Shown: positions 49,500-62,478, counted from the first letter of the stretch. The stretch: 64,000 nucleotides of DNA from Cymbidium sinense (GCA_021442155.1 CM038225.1:81666925-81730924), one strand, 5' to 3'. Translations and numbers: made by a program. The notes: generated by a model not told the origin, from the letters alone.

Positions 49500-50370
49500 C
49501 TTCGGATGCTGTAGAGCACAAAACGGAGCTGAGATGCACCAAACATCGCCGAAATCAGTCCAAATGATCTCCGATTGACGAATGGACTTCTCCATCACAT
49601 TCAAACATCAAAATTGGTCAAAATATAAAGATTACATAATCTAAAGATCAATCGATCAAGCGATCAAGTTATCAATGTGCTGACATACATATCGGAGTCG
49701 AGAAGTTGTGACGATATCCAAATGACCTCCATCCATAAAATTGATTGCGCTGTAAGCTTCGAGATGTTGAAAACTACTAAACGAGACTATCCATGCTCAA
49801 TTCAAATGAGTCTGTGCAAATGTCGAATGATTGAAGTGACAATACACAAATTGAGACTGAAATGCACTGGACGTCACCGAAAATAGTTAAAACAACCTCC
49901 GATCGACAAGCGGACTTCACCATCACATTTAGAATATCAAAACTGGTCATAATATAAATATTGTACAACCTGATAATCAACCGATCAAGCGATCAACCTC
50001 CGATCGACAAGCGGACTTCACCATCACATTCAGAATATCAAAACTGGTCATAATATAAATATTGTACAACCTGATGATCAACCGATTAAGCGATCAAGTA
50101 GTCAACGCGTCTACTCGTATATCGAGATCAAAAGGAACCGACATAAACCAAACAACATCCATTCATGAAATTGATTACGCCGTTAGTTTTGACACATAAA
50201 ATCTATCAAGTAAGGCTATTCACACTCAATTCGGACAAATTTGTATGAAAGTCGCGGAAATGATAACATACATTTTGAGCTAAAATAGACCCAATTTGAT
50301 GCGGATTTGAACCAAACAATCTCTGATCGTGAAATGAACCACACCGTTGCGTCTGGAACATTAGAATAAC
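49500..50370 (+). repeat. ~325 bp satellite-like array with a recent 101 bp duplication
   Basis: The phrase 'ctccgat(c/t)gac(a)a' plus 'cggacttcaccatcaca' recurs near 49569, 49896, 49997 and (weaker) 50320. Neighbouring phrases ('gatcaagcgatcaag', 'aaattgattgcgc', 'actcaattc') recur in the same order, giving a period of about 325 bp. Positions 49896-49996 and 49997-50097 are an almost exact head-to-tail duplication of 101 bp. The array probably lies in the 5' LTR of the following Tat-type element. Confidence 0.7.
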
Positions 50371-53261
50371 CTATGATTGATATATATATATTGACCATAT
50401 AATGATATCGGCATAAAGTTCATATTAAAGGTGATTAAATAATAAAAAATATTATTAAAAGGGCTAAAACCTAAAACCGGCCTGACCCCTCTCCCGTTTG
50501 GCCCGACCTCTTCATGCACAATCCCGGTCCATGCGACCAGAGCCCTAATCCTGTTCGAATCCCTCAACTGTTCGAACGACAAGCAACTGTTCCCTCCTCC
50601 CTCAACTATTCTTGCTCGCAATCCCTTCCTCTTCTCTTCAACCACACAAAGAGGGATCTCCTATCATTGGTTCGAACCTCAACCTCTTTTTCTTCTTCCC
50701 TCCAAATTGAAAGACCCTCGATCTCTCTTAAATTCTTCTATCCTCTCTCATCCAAGCTGTAAGCCAAACAGTAAGCATTTCCCTCCTTCTTCTTCCCTTT
50801 TCTTTCTTCCCCCTAAACTCTTTTTTCCTTCCCCTTCTTCTCCTCGCAAAACTAAAATTGAAAATCCCCTTTCAAATGCCCTCATTTCCGCAATCCAAAA
50901 ATTCCTTGATTTTCCCTCATTTCTTCCTTCCTCTTTCCCTGATATTCTCTCATTTCTTCAATCCGAAATTCCCTCCTTCCCTCATTTCCCTTTGCTGAAT
51001 CCACCCTTAGCCGACCTCCTTTCTTTTCACAAGCGAGGGTAGCTGAGAGGCAACACTGCCATTAAAAGGGTTCCTCTCGGTATACTTCCTTGCTTCCTCC
51101 TCTAATCAAGTGCGCAATTGCTGAATTTTTCTTCCAATTCCCTTTGCTGCAATCGGAGAGGAACACCATCATCAGGCGGGTTTTTCTCTCGGTTTCTTGC
51201 ATCTCCCTTTTCGTCTTCTTCCGACCTTTCCTTTTGCTGTAGCCGGAGAGGACATCGTCATTAGGTGGGTTTTCTCTTGATTTTTGGCATCTCCATCTCC
51301 GTCTCCTTGCCGATCATTGCAAGTACACAAAAATGAGTCTAAACATGTGTGATAAATGTTTGATTGTGTATATGTATACGCTTATTTCTTTGCAGGTTCG
51401 AAGGCCTCGTCACCATCAATAGGGCACGATGAGATAAAAAATTGGCCGCAGTGTCGCAAGACACCGTTTGCTATGCTCATTAGGGCATACCGAGTAAGCT
51501 AACATCTGTTAGATGTCGCTCCCCCTAGCCAAAATGCTGCCAAAATTTTGTCAAATCTTTTTAGAAAAAAATGGGAGAATAAAAAGAACTAGCTTAAGAA
51601 TGCTAAACAAAGAAACTTGAAGCTAAATTCAAATTAAAAGCATCAAACAAAATGAAAAAGAGTGGAGAGAAAAGAATCAAAATTCATTAAAAAGGAGAAA
51701 ACACATAAATAATGAAACAATATGAAAGTGCAAAGTCCCAAAATTAAAATTAATGTGCAAAAATAAATTAAGCTTGGAATGATATTCATAAAAGATTTAA
51801 TGATGCTACCATTTTAAGAATTGAGAATTACTTGAAGAAACTAATCATAACTATAACAAACTACAAGATTCATACTAAGAACTGAATAAAGCCTTCGTGG
51901 ACATTGAAGGAAGACATGTTCTTGTGAAATAGTTATCAATTATTTGCATAAGCTGTTGAGTGAGCAGGTTCTACTTTCTTCAAACTTCACAAAACTAAAC
52001 AAGCTTTAGTTAAAACCTAGAGAGGCTGATAACAAACTTATAAGAGAACTAATTGAACAATTAAAAATTAGAGGATATCGAAAGAAATATGAATCTTGAT
52101 TGAACATTAAATGAAAGCATAAGAGAGCCTCTTAGAATTAAGATACACTCTTTAAACATATTCAAATAAATTGAAAAAAATTAAAGAATTCATCAGATAT
52201 TTTTCCATGAGATCGAATGGTTCCTAATAAGCATAAGCGATGAATCCTTGGAAAATGTTTGAAATATTTTTGTCGCCCTATCAAATACTTGAATTAGTTC
52301 AAGAAGAGATTGAGTATAGTTGGTGATGAATTTGAGAATTGTCATAAGCCAAAGTCTATTAAATATTTAAAGACTAATCAACTTGGAATGAAAGAAAGTA
52401 ATTCAATATTAATCCAAAAAATCTAGTAAGATGTTAGACCAATTTACAACACATACGCCACCTGATTCGCAACACATCATACAAGCGAACAAAAGGCATT
52501 AATTAAGGCATTCTTAAATACACCCTCATGGGCCTCAACACTACGTTGAATGCTCAAACTTAATGTCTAAGGATGCTGCACGGGTTGCTTCCCAGTTTAT
52601 TCTTAGGATTGGGTCCTGATTAACAAAACCTAAAAATCTATTATAAGAATTTCAACTTAGTAAAATATCTAAGAAGCTAATTCTATCATAAAGTTAATCT
52701 GATCCTCTGTTAGGAGCTAAACATAATTGATAGGATCTAAAGTTCTCAAACATATTCAATTCAATCAATTAACTACTCTGATGATGGCTATATTGAATGG
52801 TGATTTCAGCTGATTTAAGTCAAGTATCAATCTAAAAATTGCTTAAATGAAATTCAATCATTAAAAGCTTAAAGAAAACTTAATCTATCCACCAACCATG
52901 GGATCTAAATCGGGCATGTCATCATTCCCCCAACCATCCTTTTTAAGTTAAAATGATGAATTTCATAATCTCAAATTTTAAACTCCACATGATGCTATTA
53001 TACACTATGCATTAAGTGATCTAACGACTATCCTTAATCGAAAGTTCTCTCTCACTTATTGGGAGGGGTAATTAACTATAGGTGTTTGCGCCTATAGGAA
53101 ACTTGAAACCAAATCTAAAGTCCTCACCAAATGAGGGAAAAATCTCTAGGTAGTGTCTTATCTACTATTCTATCTACCTTCTGAAAATTACACCAACATT
53201 TTAAATCAAACTCTCAAGTCAATAATATCGAGAGGTTGCTGGCAAATTTTTGGAGCCCACA
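50371..53261 (+). repeat. Probable LTR of the Tat-type gypsy element
   Basis: The region runs up to 'gagcccaca' just before the primer-binding site. It contains a pyrimidine-rich leader-like stretch at 50460-51330 (many cttcctccttc words), then AT-rich sequence, then the LTR-end block at 53030-53240 that also appears at 230-570 and in inverse at 38.5 kb. The left border is uncertain because the second LTR is not in the window. Open frames at 50514-50762 and 50707-51042 reflect the C/T bias. Confidence 0.5.
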
Positions 53262-53267
53262 GACTTC

Positions 53268-53285
53268 TGGCGACTCCACTGGGGA
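53268..53285 (+). other. Primer-binding site of the Tat-type element
   Basis: tggcgactccactgggga closely resembles the PBS of Tat/Ogre-lineage elements (tggcgactctgctgggga), which use a tRNA-Arg-type primer. It follows the inferred LTR end by six bases. Confidence 0.65.
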
Positions 53286-53545
53286 CAGGATTCTCTTTCC
53301 ATCTTTGTCTAGTCATATATGTATTATAGTAGCAACATAATATTTGAAAATTCAAAATAAAAATGGTGATTTAGATGTGTAATAAAGTCAAATTACTATT
53401 GTAGGAGACTCTACGCCGAATGAATTATTCTATAGAGTATATTTTTATTACATTATTATTTTGTTCTATAGTACCTCTGCATTTTTAAAGTATGGGGTGA
53501 AATAATAATTACTAATTACTAATCCCCATCTTTCACTTTTACATA

Positions 53546-53815
53546 ATGGATCAACAGAGTACTCCTTTCACTGTCCAGCTAGGGCGTGGTGCGAACACTT
53601 TCCTAGCCAACACCGTCATCAACTTAGAAGATGTTGGAGTGACCATTCAATTTGGTAGCTTGAATTTCCCAGCTATCATAGCTACAATTCCTGAAGTACT
53701 CACTCGTGGCACATTCATCCAAGGCCATGCTGGAAGGCCTCAGGTTACTGAAGCTCCTTCTAGCCATGTTCGTCAATCAGTTCAGCAACCAACCATTATT
53801 AAGGAGTTCTCCTGA
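53546..53815 (+). pseudogene. First ORF piece of the Tat-type element
   Basis: An 89-residue open frame starting MDQQSTPFTVQLGRGANTF, positioned about 260 bp after the PBS, where the gag polyprotein of the element should start. A 'FKRLGQSEA' fragment just after its stop resembles the VFxRLG phrase common in Tat gag N-termini. I do not recognise a defined domain in the frame itself. Confidence 0.5.
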
Positions 53816-55539
53816 TAGATAATTTCAATTTTTAAAAGACTAGGTCAATCTGAAGCCCCATGATGAAAAGAATCGTTAGTAGAAAAACTATGTCTTTAAT
53901 GCCTCATGGTACAATTGCTTCGTCGATTGAACTTTTCGTACCTAGAAAGTATGATCATGAAGCTTCCTCATCAGGAAGCAAATTAACCAGAAGGCAAAGA
54001 AGAAGAAGAAATGCTGAGCCGAGGGCTCAACAGATCCCATTTGAATGACCTAGTGAACAAACAATACTGCCACTAAAAATGAGTATTCCTACCCATAAAA
54101 ACTTTGACAATCTAAAGTGGGTAAAAAGAAATAGCTCTACTAGTGATGTAAAGTAGTCCTTCTGGACTCAACAATGTCAAGCTCCATCACCACAGAGAAC
54201 ATAGCTTGAAACATTATTTGCTAGAATACACAACGTTCTTAAAGTAGCCAAGGAAAGGGGCTTGATGAAAAGAAAATTTCAAAAGCTTGTGACAATTGAA
54301 AATATTGAAGCCATGCCAAGGAGGTTACAGTCTCTTTTGGTAACTAGTCATCGAGCCCTGTATGCCTTGTGCGGTGAGCATCGGAGCGTGACACTCAGAC
54401 CGTGTGTCTAAGAATCCTCTACCAAAAGGTCCCGGTGAAAGGATAAGTAGATATGGAGGCCAAGGCCCCGTGGTGAAATACTGAAGAATGGAAGAGGTGT
54501 GACATCTGATACATATATTTAGAAATCTACCTAAAAAATAACTCATCAGAAGTGGATACCCAAAAGAAGGGATATCACTGATGAAAGACATGATGGTTGA
54601 CACCCTGGAGAATCTTCTAGGGGATCCCATCATTGATCAGATTCACCCCCACAAGAGAAGGTTGACTATGATTGCAATCCTTTAATGGAAGAAGTGTTTA
54701 TTCTGCACATTGAACCAAAGATCCACTGGAAACATCGATCAGAAATTCATGTGCAAGAAGAAGATAATGAAGAGGAAACTATAGAAGTGGAAGTCGTCTA
54801 TATGGTCAGAGATATAGATGAACTTTCCGCTCAGCAGCATCAACAGCAACATGGATCCAGGGAGTTTGAACCTAAATTCGATGTTTATGAAGGAGACTTT
54901 AGAGAAGCAAGCAGAAGATGAACTTCAACCTCTACTGAAGAGGAAGAAGAAGAAGATCAAAATGAGATAGAGATCATGGGTGTTAAAGCTATTTATATGG
55001 TTGAACCAGGAAATGATCAGGTTGGTACACGCTTTTATAATCATCATTGTTGTTCAGCCCTAGCAATAACTATACCTGCAAATGTACAAGGAGAAGGACA
55101 GTCAAGTTCTTCCCCTGAAGATGAACAAGAAGCAACAAAAATAAAAAATAGAGGAAGAAGAAGAGCCTATACTTATTGATGCCGTGGCGCTAGCTAGAGA
55201 GCAAAACTAAATGCAGCATCAAATGGAAGTTGAAGATAAGAAAATTGCACAGCTTGGTACCAAGATAAATGACATGATGGTATAAATGAATATCATGATA
55301 AATATGTTGTAGATGAATATCACATCAATTATAGCACCGATTTTGTCTGCTAATCAATAGGTAGCTAATAATACAACTTCTATACTACTAGTCGATCTAG
55401 TACCTGAAGCTCCTATAATATATGCTACACATGAAGTGAGGAATGAAGTTAACTAACTACCTCTTCAGCTGATAATTCAAAATGTGGCTAGCACACCTAG
55501 AACGATGATAGTTGCTTAGCTAGAAATAATAATCAATGA

Positions 55540-56280
55540 AAAGGTAAAGGAAATTATAGCTTTAGAGCAAGCTGAAAAGTTGGTGAGTAAGGGCCACCCT
55601 TACTCAGTTGAATATGATCAAGTGTCGTACCCGAAAGGTTACTTTATGCCAAAATTTAATACTTTCAGTGGGCTTGGTAACCCAAAGCAACATCTAGCCC
55701 AATTTAAGGCTACTTGTGGTAACACTGGAGGGAAAGATGCATTGCTTTTCCGTCAGTTCGTTAGCAGCCTAACCTCAGCTGCTTTTAAGTGGTATGCAGA
55801 ATTATCGAATGATTCGATTAAAACCTTTGCTAAACTAGAGATAATATTCATAAAGAGGTTCACTAGTGTAACTAAGAAAATCTTAATCGCTGACCTTGCC
55901 TTACTAAAAGGAGAAAAGATGGTATGTGACAAAATTCATAAGTCATTTGCTTAACCTAAGTATGAAATATGAGCAACAACTGGAAGAGGAACATACGATC
56001 TAATTGCTGATGGGCAATATGGATGATAAAATGACACTGTTTTTATGTATGGTGTTGATTACAACATTCCAGGACTTGCTCGATAAGGTGGCAAAATTTG
56101 AAAAGTTGAATTGCCCTAAGTCTAAAATCTATACAGATAAGGCAAAGAGAAATAAATCTTTAAAGTCAAGGAGAAATGAAACTCATGCCGCTTCCTATAG
56201 CTCAAATGATAAAAAGCGGGTGATATATAATGTGGATAAAGAAAAATAGCTAATGTATAATGATGATAAGGGAAAGAAGC
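55540..56280 (+). pseudogene. Gag domain of the Tat-type element
   Basis: The open frame 55580-55954 reads PKFNTFSGLGNPKQHLAQF, FVSSLTSAAFKWYAEL and IIFIKRF, a clear retrotransposon gag (capsid) signature. After a frameshift near 55950 the same domain continues with MDDKMTLFLCM and FQDLLDKVAKFEKL to about 56110. Confidence 0.8.
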
Positions 56281-57670
56281 CCGTCTATTCTAATCCACAA
56301 CTAAAATTAGTATTAGGAGGCAATGATAAGCCTCAAACTTTCCCAAGTGGTAGGGAGCGTCCACAACAAATAATAAGAGATGATGAGCGAATGCAACCAT
56401 CTCTTAAGAAAAAGATGAACAAAGAATATTCTTTTAGAAGGGACAGTATGACTAAATTATTTCGGTAAGCAGTCAAAGTTGGTCTATAATTACCAAAAAT
56501 TAAAAAGCCTGAAGAAGTTGATCAAGTCAGTAATCCAAATTATTGTCCCTATCATCGGATGATTAGTCATCCTATTGAAGATTGTTGTCTTCAAATATTG
56601 GCTAGAAAAGAAGTATCAATGAGGTAAATTTATATTATCCGATAGTGTTCTAGTCAACCCAAAAGAGAGCCTACAAGTATGATTACGTCCTCTTCCATAT
56701 CATTCATTAAAGGAAAAAAAGAAAGAAAAATAAATTCAGATTGAGGAATGGAAAACTATAGTCTCTAAGAAGACCATAAAAATGCTGAAGTAGCTAAAAG
56801 GTGTCCCTAGTGTTAAGTGGAAATCACCACTTGAACCTATATTGGACTTAAAAGAGATGCTTAAACCAAGTATTTAGGTTTCTAAGTAGCATTTTGATAA
56901 GGCTACTTCCTCACAGCACGAGGAGTAGTCTACTAAATGTAGGCCTCATAATTCAAAGAAGCCGGCTAAGAAAAAAAAAGAGCAAGAAGAAGACTATAAC
57001 TCAAAAGATTATTAATAATTTAGAGGAGTATCACTAGTGACAAGACAACCATTTAAGCTTGCAGACTTCATGCCTAAACTTCATATTGTTGAATCGAATG
57101 AAGAAGATAATGGTGAATCTTGTCTAGTAGAGACATGCTAAATCATTTATGTGATATCAAATATTCTTCAGCATCAGTTACTTTAAAATGATAAGGGTAG
57201 TCAGACATGCTTGAATAACCCATCAAAATTCTTATTAAGAAAGCAAGAAGAGCCTCGGGAGTTAACATTTGAATTTTGTTTAATGACTCAATAAGAAGGT
57301 AACAGTTCAGATGAAGATTTATGTTTTCTTGATGGAGAAGAGTTAGACTCATCAATATCATCACATATGAAATGTATGAAGTTGAAAAATGAGTTTAGCC
57401 CTTTCGGTCAATCTTCCAGAATAAGAAGTGAATTTGAAGAAACTACATCTTCAGAGGAATTTGAGCAAGACAAGGTGATTCAAGTTCAGTTGAGAAGCGA
57501 TAAAGTCTTACCACTTTCATCAAAGAAGGGAAATGCAAATAAAGACAAAGTAAAACAAATTGAAGTCAACAAAGATATCATTCCAAAAATCCTATGATTA
57601 AGCCTAAATTGAGTTAAAGATAGCTTATAATATTCTATCACATCTGAGAAAGATACCTGCACAACTAAGT

Positions 57671-58377
57671 GTGTACGAGGCTCTCTTGATCTCAAAAGAC
57701 ATCCGAGAAACTTTGATACAGACTCTCAAAGATCTAGAAGGTTATGAAGCTTACTTTGCTAAAAAATGCATGACTGAATCATTGCAAACTCAAGATCTCC
57801 CAGTAATCACATTTTTTGAAGATGATCTTATGTTGGGAACAATGGATCACAACCGTTCTCAATATGTTACTACAAAGAGTGATGGCATCTCGATCAACAG
57901 AATATTGATTCATCTAGGTTCTTCTATAAATCTTATGAGTCTAAAAGTATTAAGAGGATTATCACTTAATATCCAACATCTTGAGAGGGATAAGTTGATG
58001 GTTCATGGATTCAATGAAAAAGGGTAGAAAACCTATGTTCTTTTATTCTCTCACTCAAGTTTCAGGATTTATATATAGAAGCCAAGTTTCATGTAATCGA
58101 TGCTGATACATCATTTAGAGCTCTCTTGGGTCGACCATGGCTGCATGAGTATGGCATGGTCTCATCAACTATGCATCAGTGTATGAAGTACCTAAAAAAG
58201 GGGGAAGAGTTCAAAATTCTTGGTAACCTACAACCATTCTATGTCCATGAAGCAAAGATCTATGAAGATGCAAAATATTTCATCTTTAAAGAGCCTAAGC
58301 CAATAGAGTCTCTTGAAGCAGTAGCATCCACTTCAGGAACTAAAAAGCAATTTCATAAGGTGAAAGAGCAGAAGTAA
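57671..58377 (+). pseudogene. Protease region of the Tat-type element, active site altered
   Basis: The frame at 57671-58027 carries ILIHLGSSINLMSLK (about 57901-57945). It corresponds to the retropepsin active-site segment but has His where the catalytic Asp is expected. After a stop at 58026, the downstream part (58126-58377) reads LGRPWLHEYGMVSSTMHQ, the conserved tail of Tat proteases. The domain is split and catalytically altered. Confidence 0.7.
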
Positions 58378-59439
58378 AGAGGAGCAAGATGGCCATGCCA
58401 ACTCTCCCTAAAACACTTGATTGTACATCTAAATCAAGAAGATTGGTTCCTCATTTGGGAAGTGACACAACAAGAAGAAGATATTTTTGTCTAACACAAG
58501 AGAACTTATAAACTTTCAAGAAAGGTAAATTATGAAATAAGTGATTCTGATTCAGACAATGACTTTGAATCTACTTATGGAAATATAATTCAGATAGTCG
58601 TATCAAGAAGGATAGCTCATTTGGCAGTGTCAGAGGACTCCTTCAAAATTATACCCATCCCTCAATAGTACTTCAAAGAAATTACTCCATTCGAGGTTCA
58701 TAACATTGAAGAAATGATAATATTCTATGTGTCATCGTTGAGTGAGAGTGGTAGAACAGGAACTTTATTTATAAATCTGAAGAGTCTCAGCCTCATAATT
58801 TTGATCAGCCTACTCAACATGAAAATTATGATGAGATAGTGCCAATAAGAATACCAATATACTATCCACAAAAATTATGAAGAATGATGCATAAGTTTGG
58901 AATTCATATTAGGACTACTAGATATAGAACTTAAATCTTTAACAAGATGTGGAGCCAAAGAAGTCCTCAAGCATCACGAAGAAGTGATAAGTTTATCACT
59001 AAAGATCTCGGGCTCATCCATAAATCTCATCAAAATAAAGCTTGTTGTAATATAATAGAAGCTGAGATTGAAGCTAATAGTGACAAAGAAAATGATCTCC
59101 ATGAAATTCTTCTTACAAATGATGAAGAAGTAGAAGCCAAGCCTGCACTTGAAGAACTCGAAGATGGTGGACAAACAACTACTATGGATGAACTCAAGGA
59201 AATCAACTTAAGAGTTGAGGATGATCCTTGTCTAACTTTCGTCAGTGCCCTTTCACCTGATGAGAAAGCAGAAGAGCAAAAAATACTACTTTGTGAATTC
59301 AAGGATTGCTTTGCCTAGACATATTCTGAAATGCTAGGATTATCTCCTGAGGTAGCTATTCATAAACTCTCCATTAAACCAGATGCGACGTCTGTTAAGC
59401 AAACTCCTTGATGAATGAGATTGGAGATTGAAGAATAGG

Positions 59440-59796
59440 TAATTGCAGAAATAAAGAAGCTGATCAAAGCAGGCTTCATCTAGGAGAAGTATGCAGATTG
59501 GATTGCCAACATTGTCCCAGATAGGAAGAAGAATGGAAAAATCCATCATTGCATTGATTTTCGAGACCTGAATAAGGCGTGCCCAAAAGATGACTTTTCA
59601 CTTCCAATATCAAAATAATTAGTGGACAATACTTCCAACTATGGTATATTCTCATTCATGAATGGATCATCAGGATATAATCAATTCAAGATGATGCCTG
59701 AAGATGAAAGACATACATCATTCATAACACATATTGACATCTATTGCTACACGTTCATGCCTTTTGGCTTGAAAAATGCTGGAGCTACATACCCGT
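59440..59796 (+). pseudogene. Truncated reverse transcriptase of the Tat-type element
   Basis: Reads DWIANIVPDRKKNGK, DFRDLNKACPKDDFSLPI, FSFMNGSSGYNQFKM and FMPFGLKNAGATY. The first catalytic Asp position (usually FMDG) is Asn here. The domain ends before the YxDD box because sequence at about 59791-59797 switches to an unrelated repeat. Confidence 0.78.
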
Positions 59797-61255
59797 TGAC
59801 CTCATTTTTAGAATAAGCTCTCAACCTCTCCATCTTAGACATAGGACTCCTCTTAGACACTAAGAGTTTTTTAGTCTTAAGACACTTCTAGTGATTAGTG
59901 ATTAGGTGAACACTTAATCTAACCCTAGAGACCTAGAAGAGTTAGCCATAAGAATAGGTCATGCCTTAGGGGTGTTAGGAAAATTTGCCTACCCTATAGC
60001 TTGAACCAAATCCTTACTTCTTTCTTTCAAGTAAAACTCCAAATCTAAATCAACCTCAAACTCAAATCAACTTCAATTCCAAATCAAACTTTAAATCAAT
60101 TCCAATGGATTTTTTTTCTAACCATGAATCAATTCCAAATGATCAAAACCAAATCCAAAACTCAAGTCCAAATCTAAAACCTTTCCTAAGTCACTTTGAA
60201 TTCATCTTATGGACTTAGCCCAAATCAAATCCAAATCAATTCAAACATAAGAGATTTTCTAATAACCCATTTATATTCTCATTTATATTTATAAATATAA
60301 ATGAAATATAAATTCAAACAACCAAAACTAAATTCAAAACTCAAACCCAAATCTAACCTACAACCAACCTATATCCTTCCAAGTAAAATTCTTGAACTTA
60401 GCCAAATCAAACTCAAATCAATCCAAACCCTTAGATTTTATTCATGATTCAATCAATCCTTCAATCATGAATCCAAATATAAACACAAACTTTAATCATC
60501 AAACCAAAACCAAATTCAAAACTCAAACCCATGTTCAGTCTTTGAACTTGAAATTGTCAAATGAATCAAAATCCATTTGACTCCAAATCACTTGCAAATG
60601 GATTTATATTTCAATCATAAGTCCATATGTGAGTTCAACCAAACTTGAATCAAGCCTTAATCAAGTTAATTGACCCACTTAGGCTCACTTGACCCAAAGT
60701 GATCTAAAGTACTTTTTTGAGCCAAATTCTAATCCTACCCAAATTGGATTGAATTAAGCCCACCTAAGCCTCACATTGTGAGCAACAGTCATCATAGGAT
60801 GATCAATCACTCAAATTGGGTCAAATAAGTCAAACCTAAGTGCTGATCAAGTAAACACTTAACCTAAATGAAACCTAAACTAGCCAAAATCCACCATAGA
60901 CAAATTGACTGAAACCATTGATCTAAACCAGTACATGATCAATGTTTGAACTTGACCAAGTCATCATTTGAGCCTAACCTAGCCCAATACTAATTGACCC
61001 AAGTTGACCTAAAAGTCAAAATGGGTCAAATCTTGATCTAAGCCAAATTGCAATGGTTCAAGTTCATTAATTACTTGTTGAACTTGACCAAAGCTCCAAT
61101 TGGCCAACCCAACCCAGCCTAATAACCATGACAACTGACCTAAAAGGTCAAATTAAGCTAAAATCAAACCAAAACAAAATTGATTGAAACCAAAGCTTGA
61201 AAAACATTTCAAATGTTCAACTAAGCCTAAAGCAACCCATGACCTCACCTAATTG

Positions 61256-61295
61256 GGTCAAATGGGTCAAGTTGACCAACTTGACCCATTTGACC
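61256..61295. repeat. Perfect 19 bp inverted repeat (40 bp hairpin)
   Basis: GGTCAAATGGGTCAAGTTG at 61256-61274 and its exact complement at 61277-61295, separated by two bases. It holds four copies of the GGTCAA/TTGACC core. Confidence 0.95.
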
Positions 61296-62003
61296 TAAAT
61301 GAAATCAAATGAACCAAAACCAAATATAAACTAAATTGAACCAAACCAATAATACCAAAATATTCCAAATGGTCATATGAACTTGACCCAACCTTTGGTT
61401 TGATCAAATTTGACCAATTAGTCAACTTGACCCAAGTTGACCCATTTTGACCTAAATGGGTCAACATGAGCCAAATGTTATCAAATCATCACTAAATTTA
61501 TTGAAAATTGGCACAACCCATTTTTTAATTATTCCAAATCCGCCTAAATTGAATTTAAAGCCAAATGACTCTTTTATCCTTAGGTTAAGGGGTAACCTAT
61601 GGCCAATTCCACTTGAAATTTGGTCCTTTTCATGATCACTTGGCACCCTCTTAGTGGACCAAATGGACACTAATGAGTGTGGTGCACATGACCCAATGGG
61701 TTTAAGTTAGCCAAACCCAACCCAAGGCTAAAACTGACCACTCAATGGAAAATGAGCATATGGAATCACCCCATACCCTCATTTAATGCATGGGAAACTC
61801 CTCCACTACCCTTCTCTACCAAAATCGAACCATGTGAAGTCCTTAGCATCCTAACAAACCCATTCCATCTCATCAATTGATCCAAAATGGCGCCATGAGT
61901 CCAATCTCTAGGGAGATATACTCTCCCCCAATTCAATCACATCGAAGCCCCTAAGAATTTAGAGGAAGCATTAATAAGCTCTCCCAAGGTCTCCCAAGCT
62001 CAA

Positions 62004-62339
62004 TTGAATTCTCCATGTATTGGTTTGTCTAAGCCGAAAATAGGGGAGGCTAAGAAGATTTCAAACTTAGCCAATTCTCCATGGAAGTTTAATTTCTCTT
62101 GCAAGCACCATCATAGGACCCAATTGAGCTCACCCAAATCAAATCCCAAGCAACCAAGCCATGAGAAGGAGGAGCTAGACCAAAGCCACAAGCCATTGAA
62201 GGGAGCTTTGGCCAATAGGAAGATCCACTTCACCTCAAGCCTTCAAACCTTCAACAGGGCTTTGTCTCCACTAGACGAAGCTACCTCAACGGGTGGGAGC
62301 ATCGATGATAGCCTCCAGCGAGGTATGCTTCAAAACTGA
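62004..62339 (+). other. Open frame of 111 codons in the LTR-like repeat, unrecognised
   Basis: Starts MNSPCIGLSKPKIGEAKK and ends near GGSIDDSLQRGMLQN. It is polar and lysine/serine-rich, with no domain I recognise. It lies in the GC-richer part of the LTR-like repeat, which may be transcribed leader. It is more likely a chance frame in a low-stop, C/A-rich strand than a gene. Confidence 0.2.
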
Positions 62340-62452
62340 GCTTAGGTATAGAATTATTTGGTCCTTTATGAAGGGAGCTTTAATCCCAAGTGAATTTCAC
62401 CATTGGATGTCTTTCTCTTTGCTCTTAGATGGTGTGTGTTCAATCCCTACTC

Positions 62453-62478
62453 AATCTGAGCTCAAGTGAGCTCAGATT
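62453..62478. repeat. 26 bp palindrome
   Basis: aatctgagctca and its exact complement tgagctcagatt are separated by two bases. Confidence 0.9.

Larger units (their letters stand above)
53546..59796 (+). mobile_element. Tat-lineage Ty3/gypsy internal region, decayed and cut in RT
   Basis: In order: an N-terminal ORF piece (53546-53815); a basic segment LTRRQRRRRN (about 53979-54008); acidic linker pieces (54685-55179); gag (55580-56250); a YCPYHRMISHPIEDC zinc-binding motif (about 56540-56585); protease (57671-58250); an acidic linker (58947-59318); and RT (59500-59790). The order and motifs such as LGRPWLHEYG and NKACPKDDF are typical of Tat/Ogre elements. The RT homology stops abruptly at GLKNAGATY near 59790, where another LTR-like repeat begins. 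Frameshifts and stops separate all pieces. Confidence 0.75.

Noticed and set aside
49896..50097. CRISPR-like direct repeats
   Set aside because: The repeats are adjacent with no spacers, in a plant nuclear retrotransposon context; no CRISPR array or cas gene exists here.
50514..51042. Pro/Ser-rich frames in the pyrimidine-rich leader
   Set aside because: Overlapping frames in a C/T-rich LTR leader with no start context or domain.
60392..60580. 62-codon frame in the G-poor repeat
   Set aside because: The low stop density follows from A/C-rich composition; the encoded Asn/Lys/Ser/Gln-rich string shows no domain.
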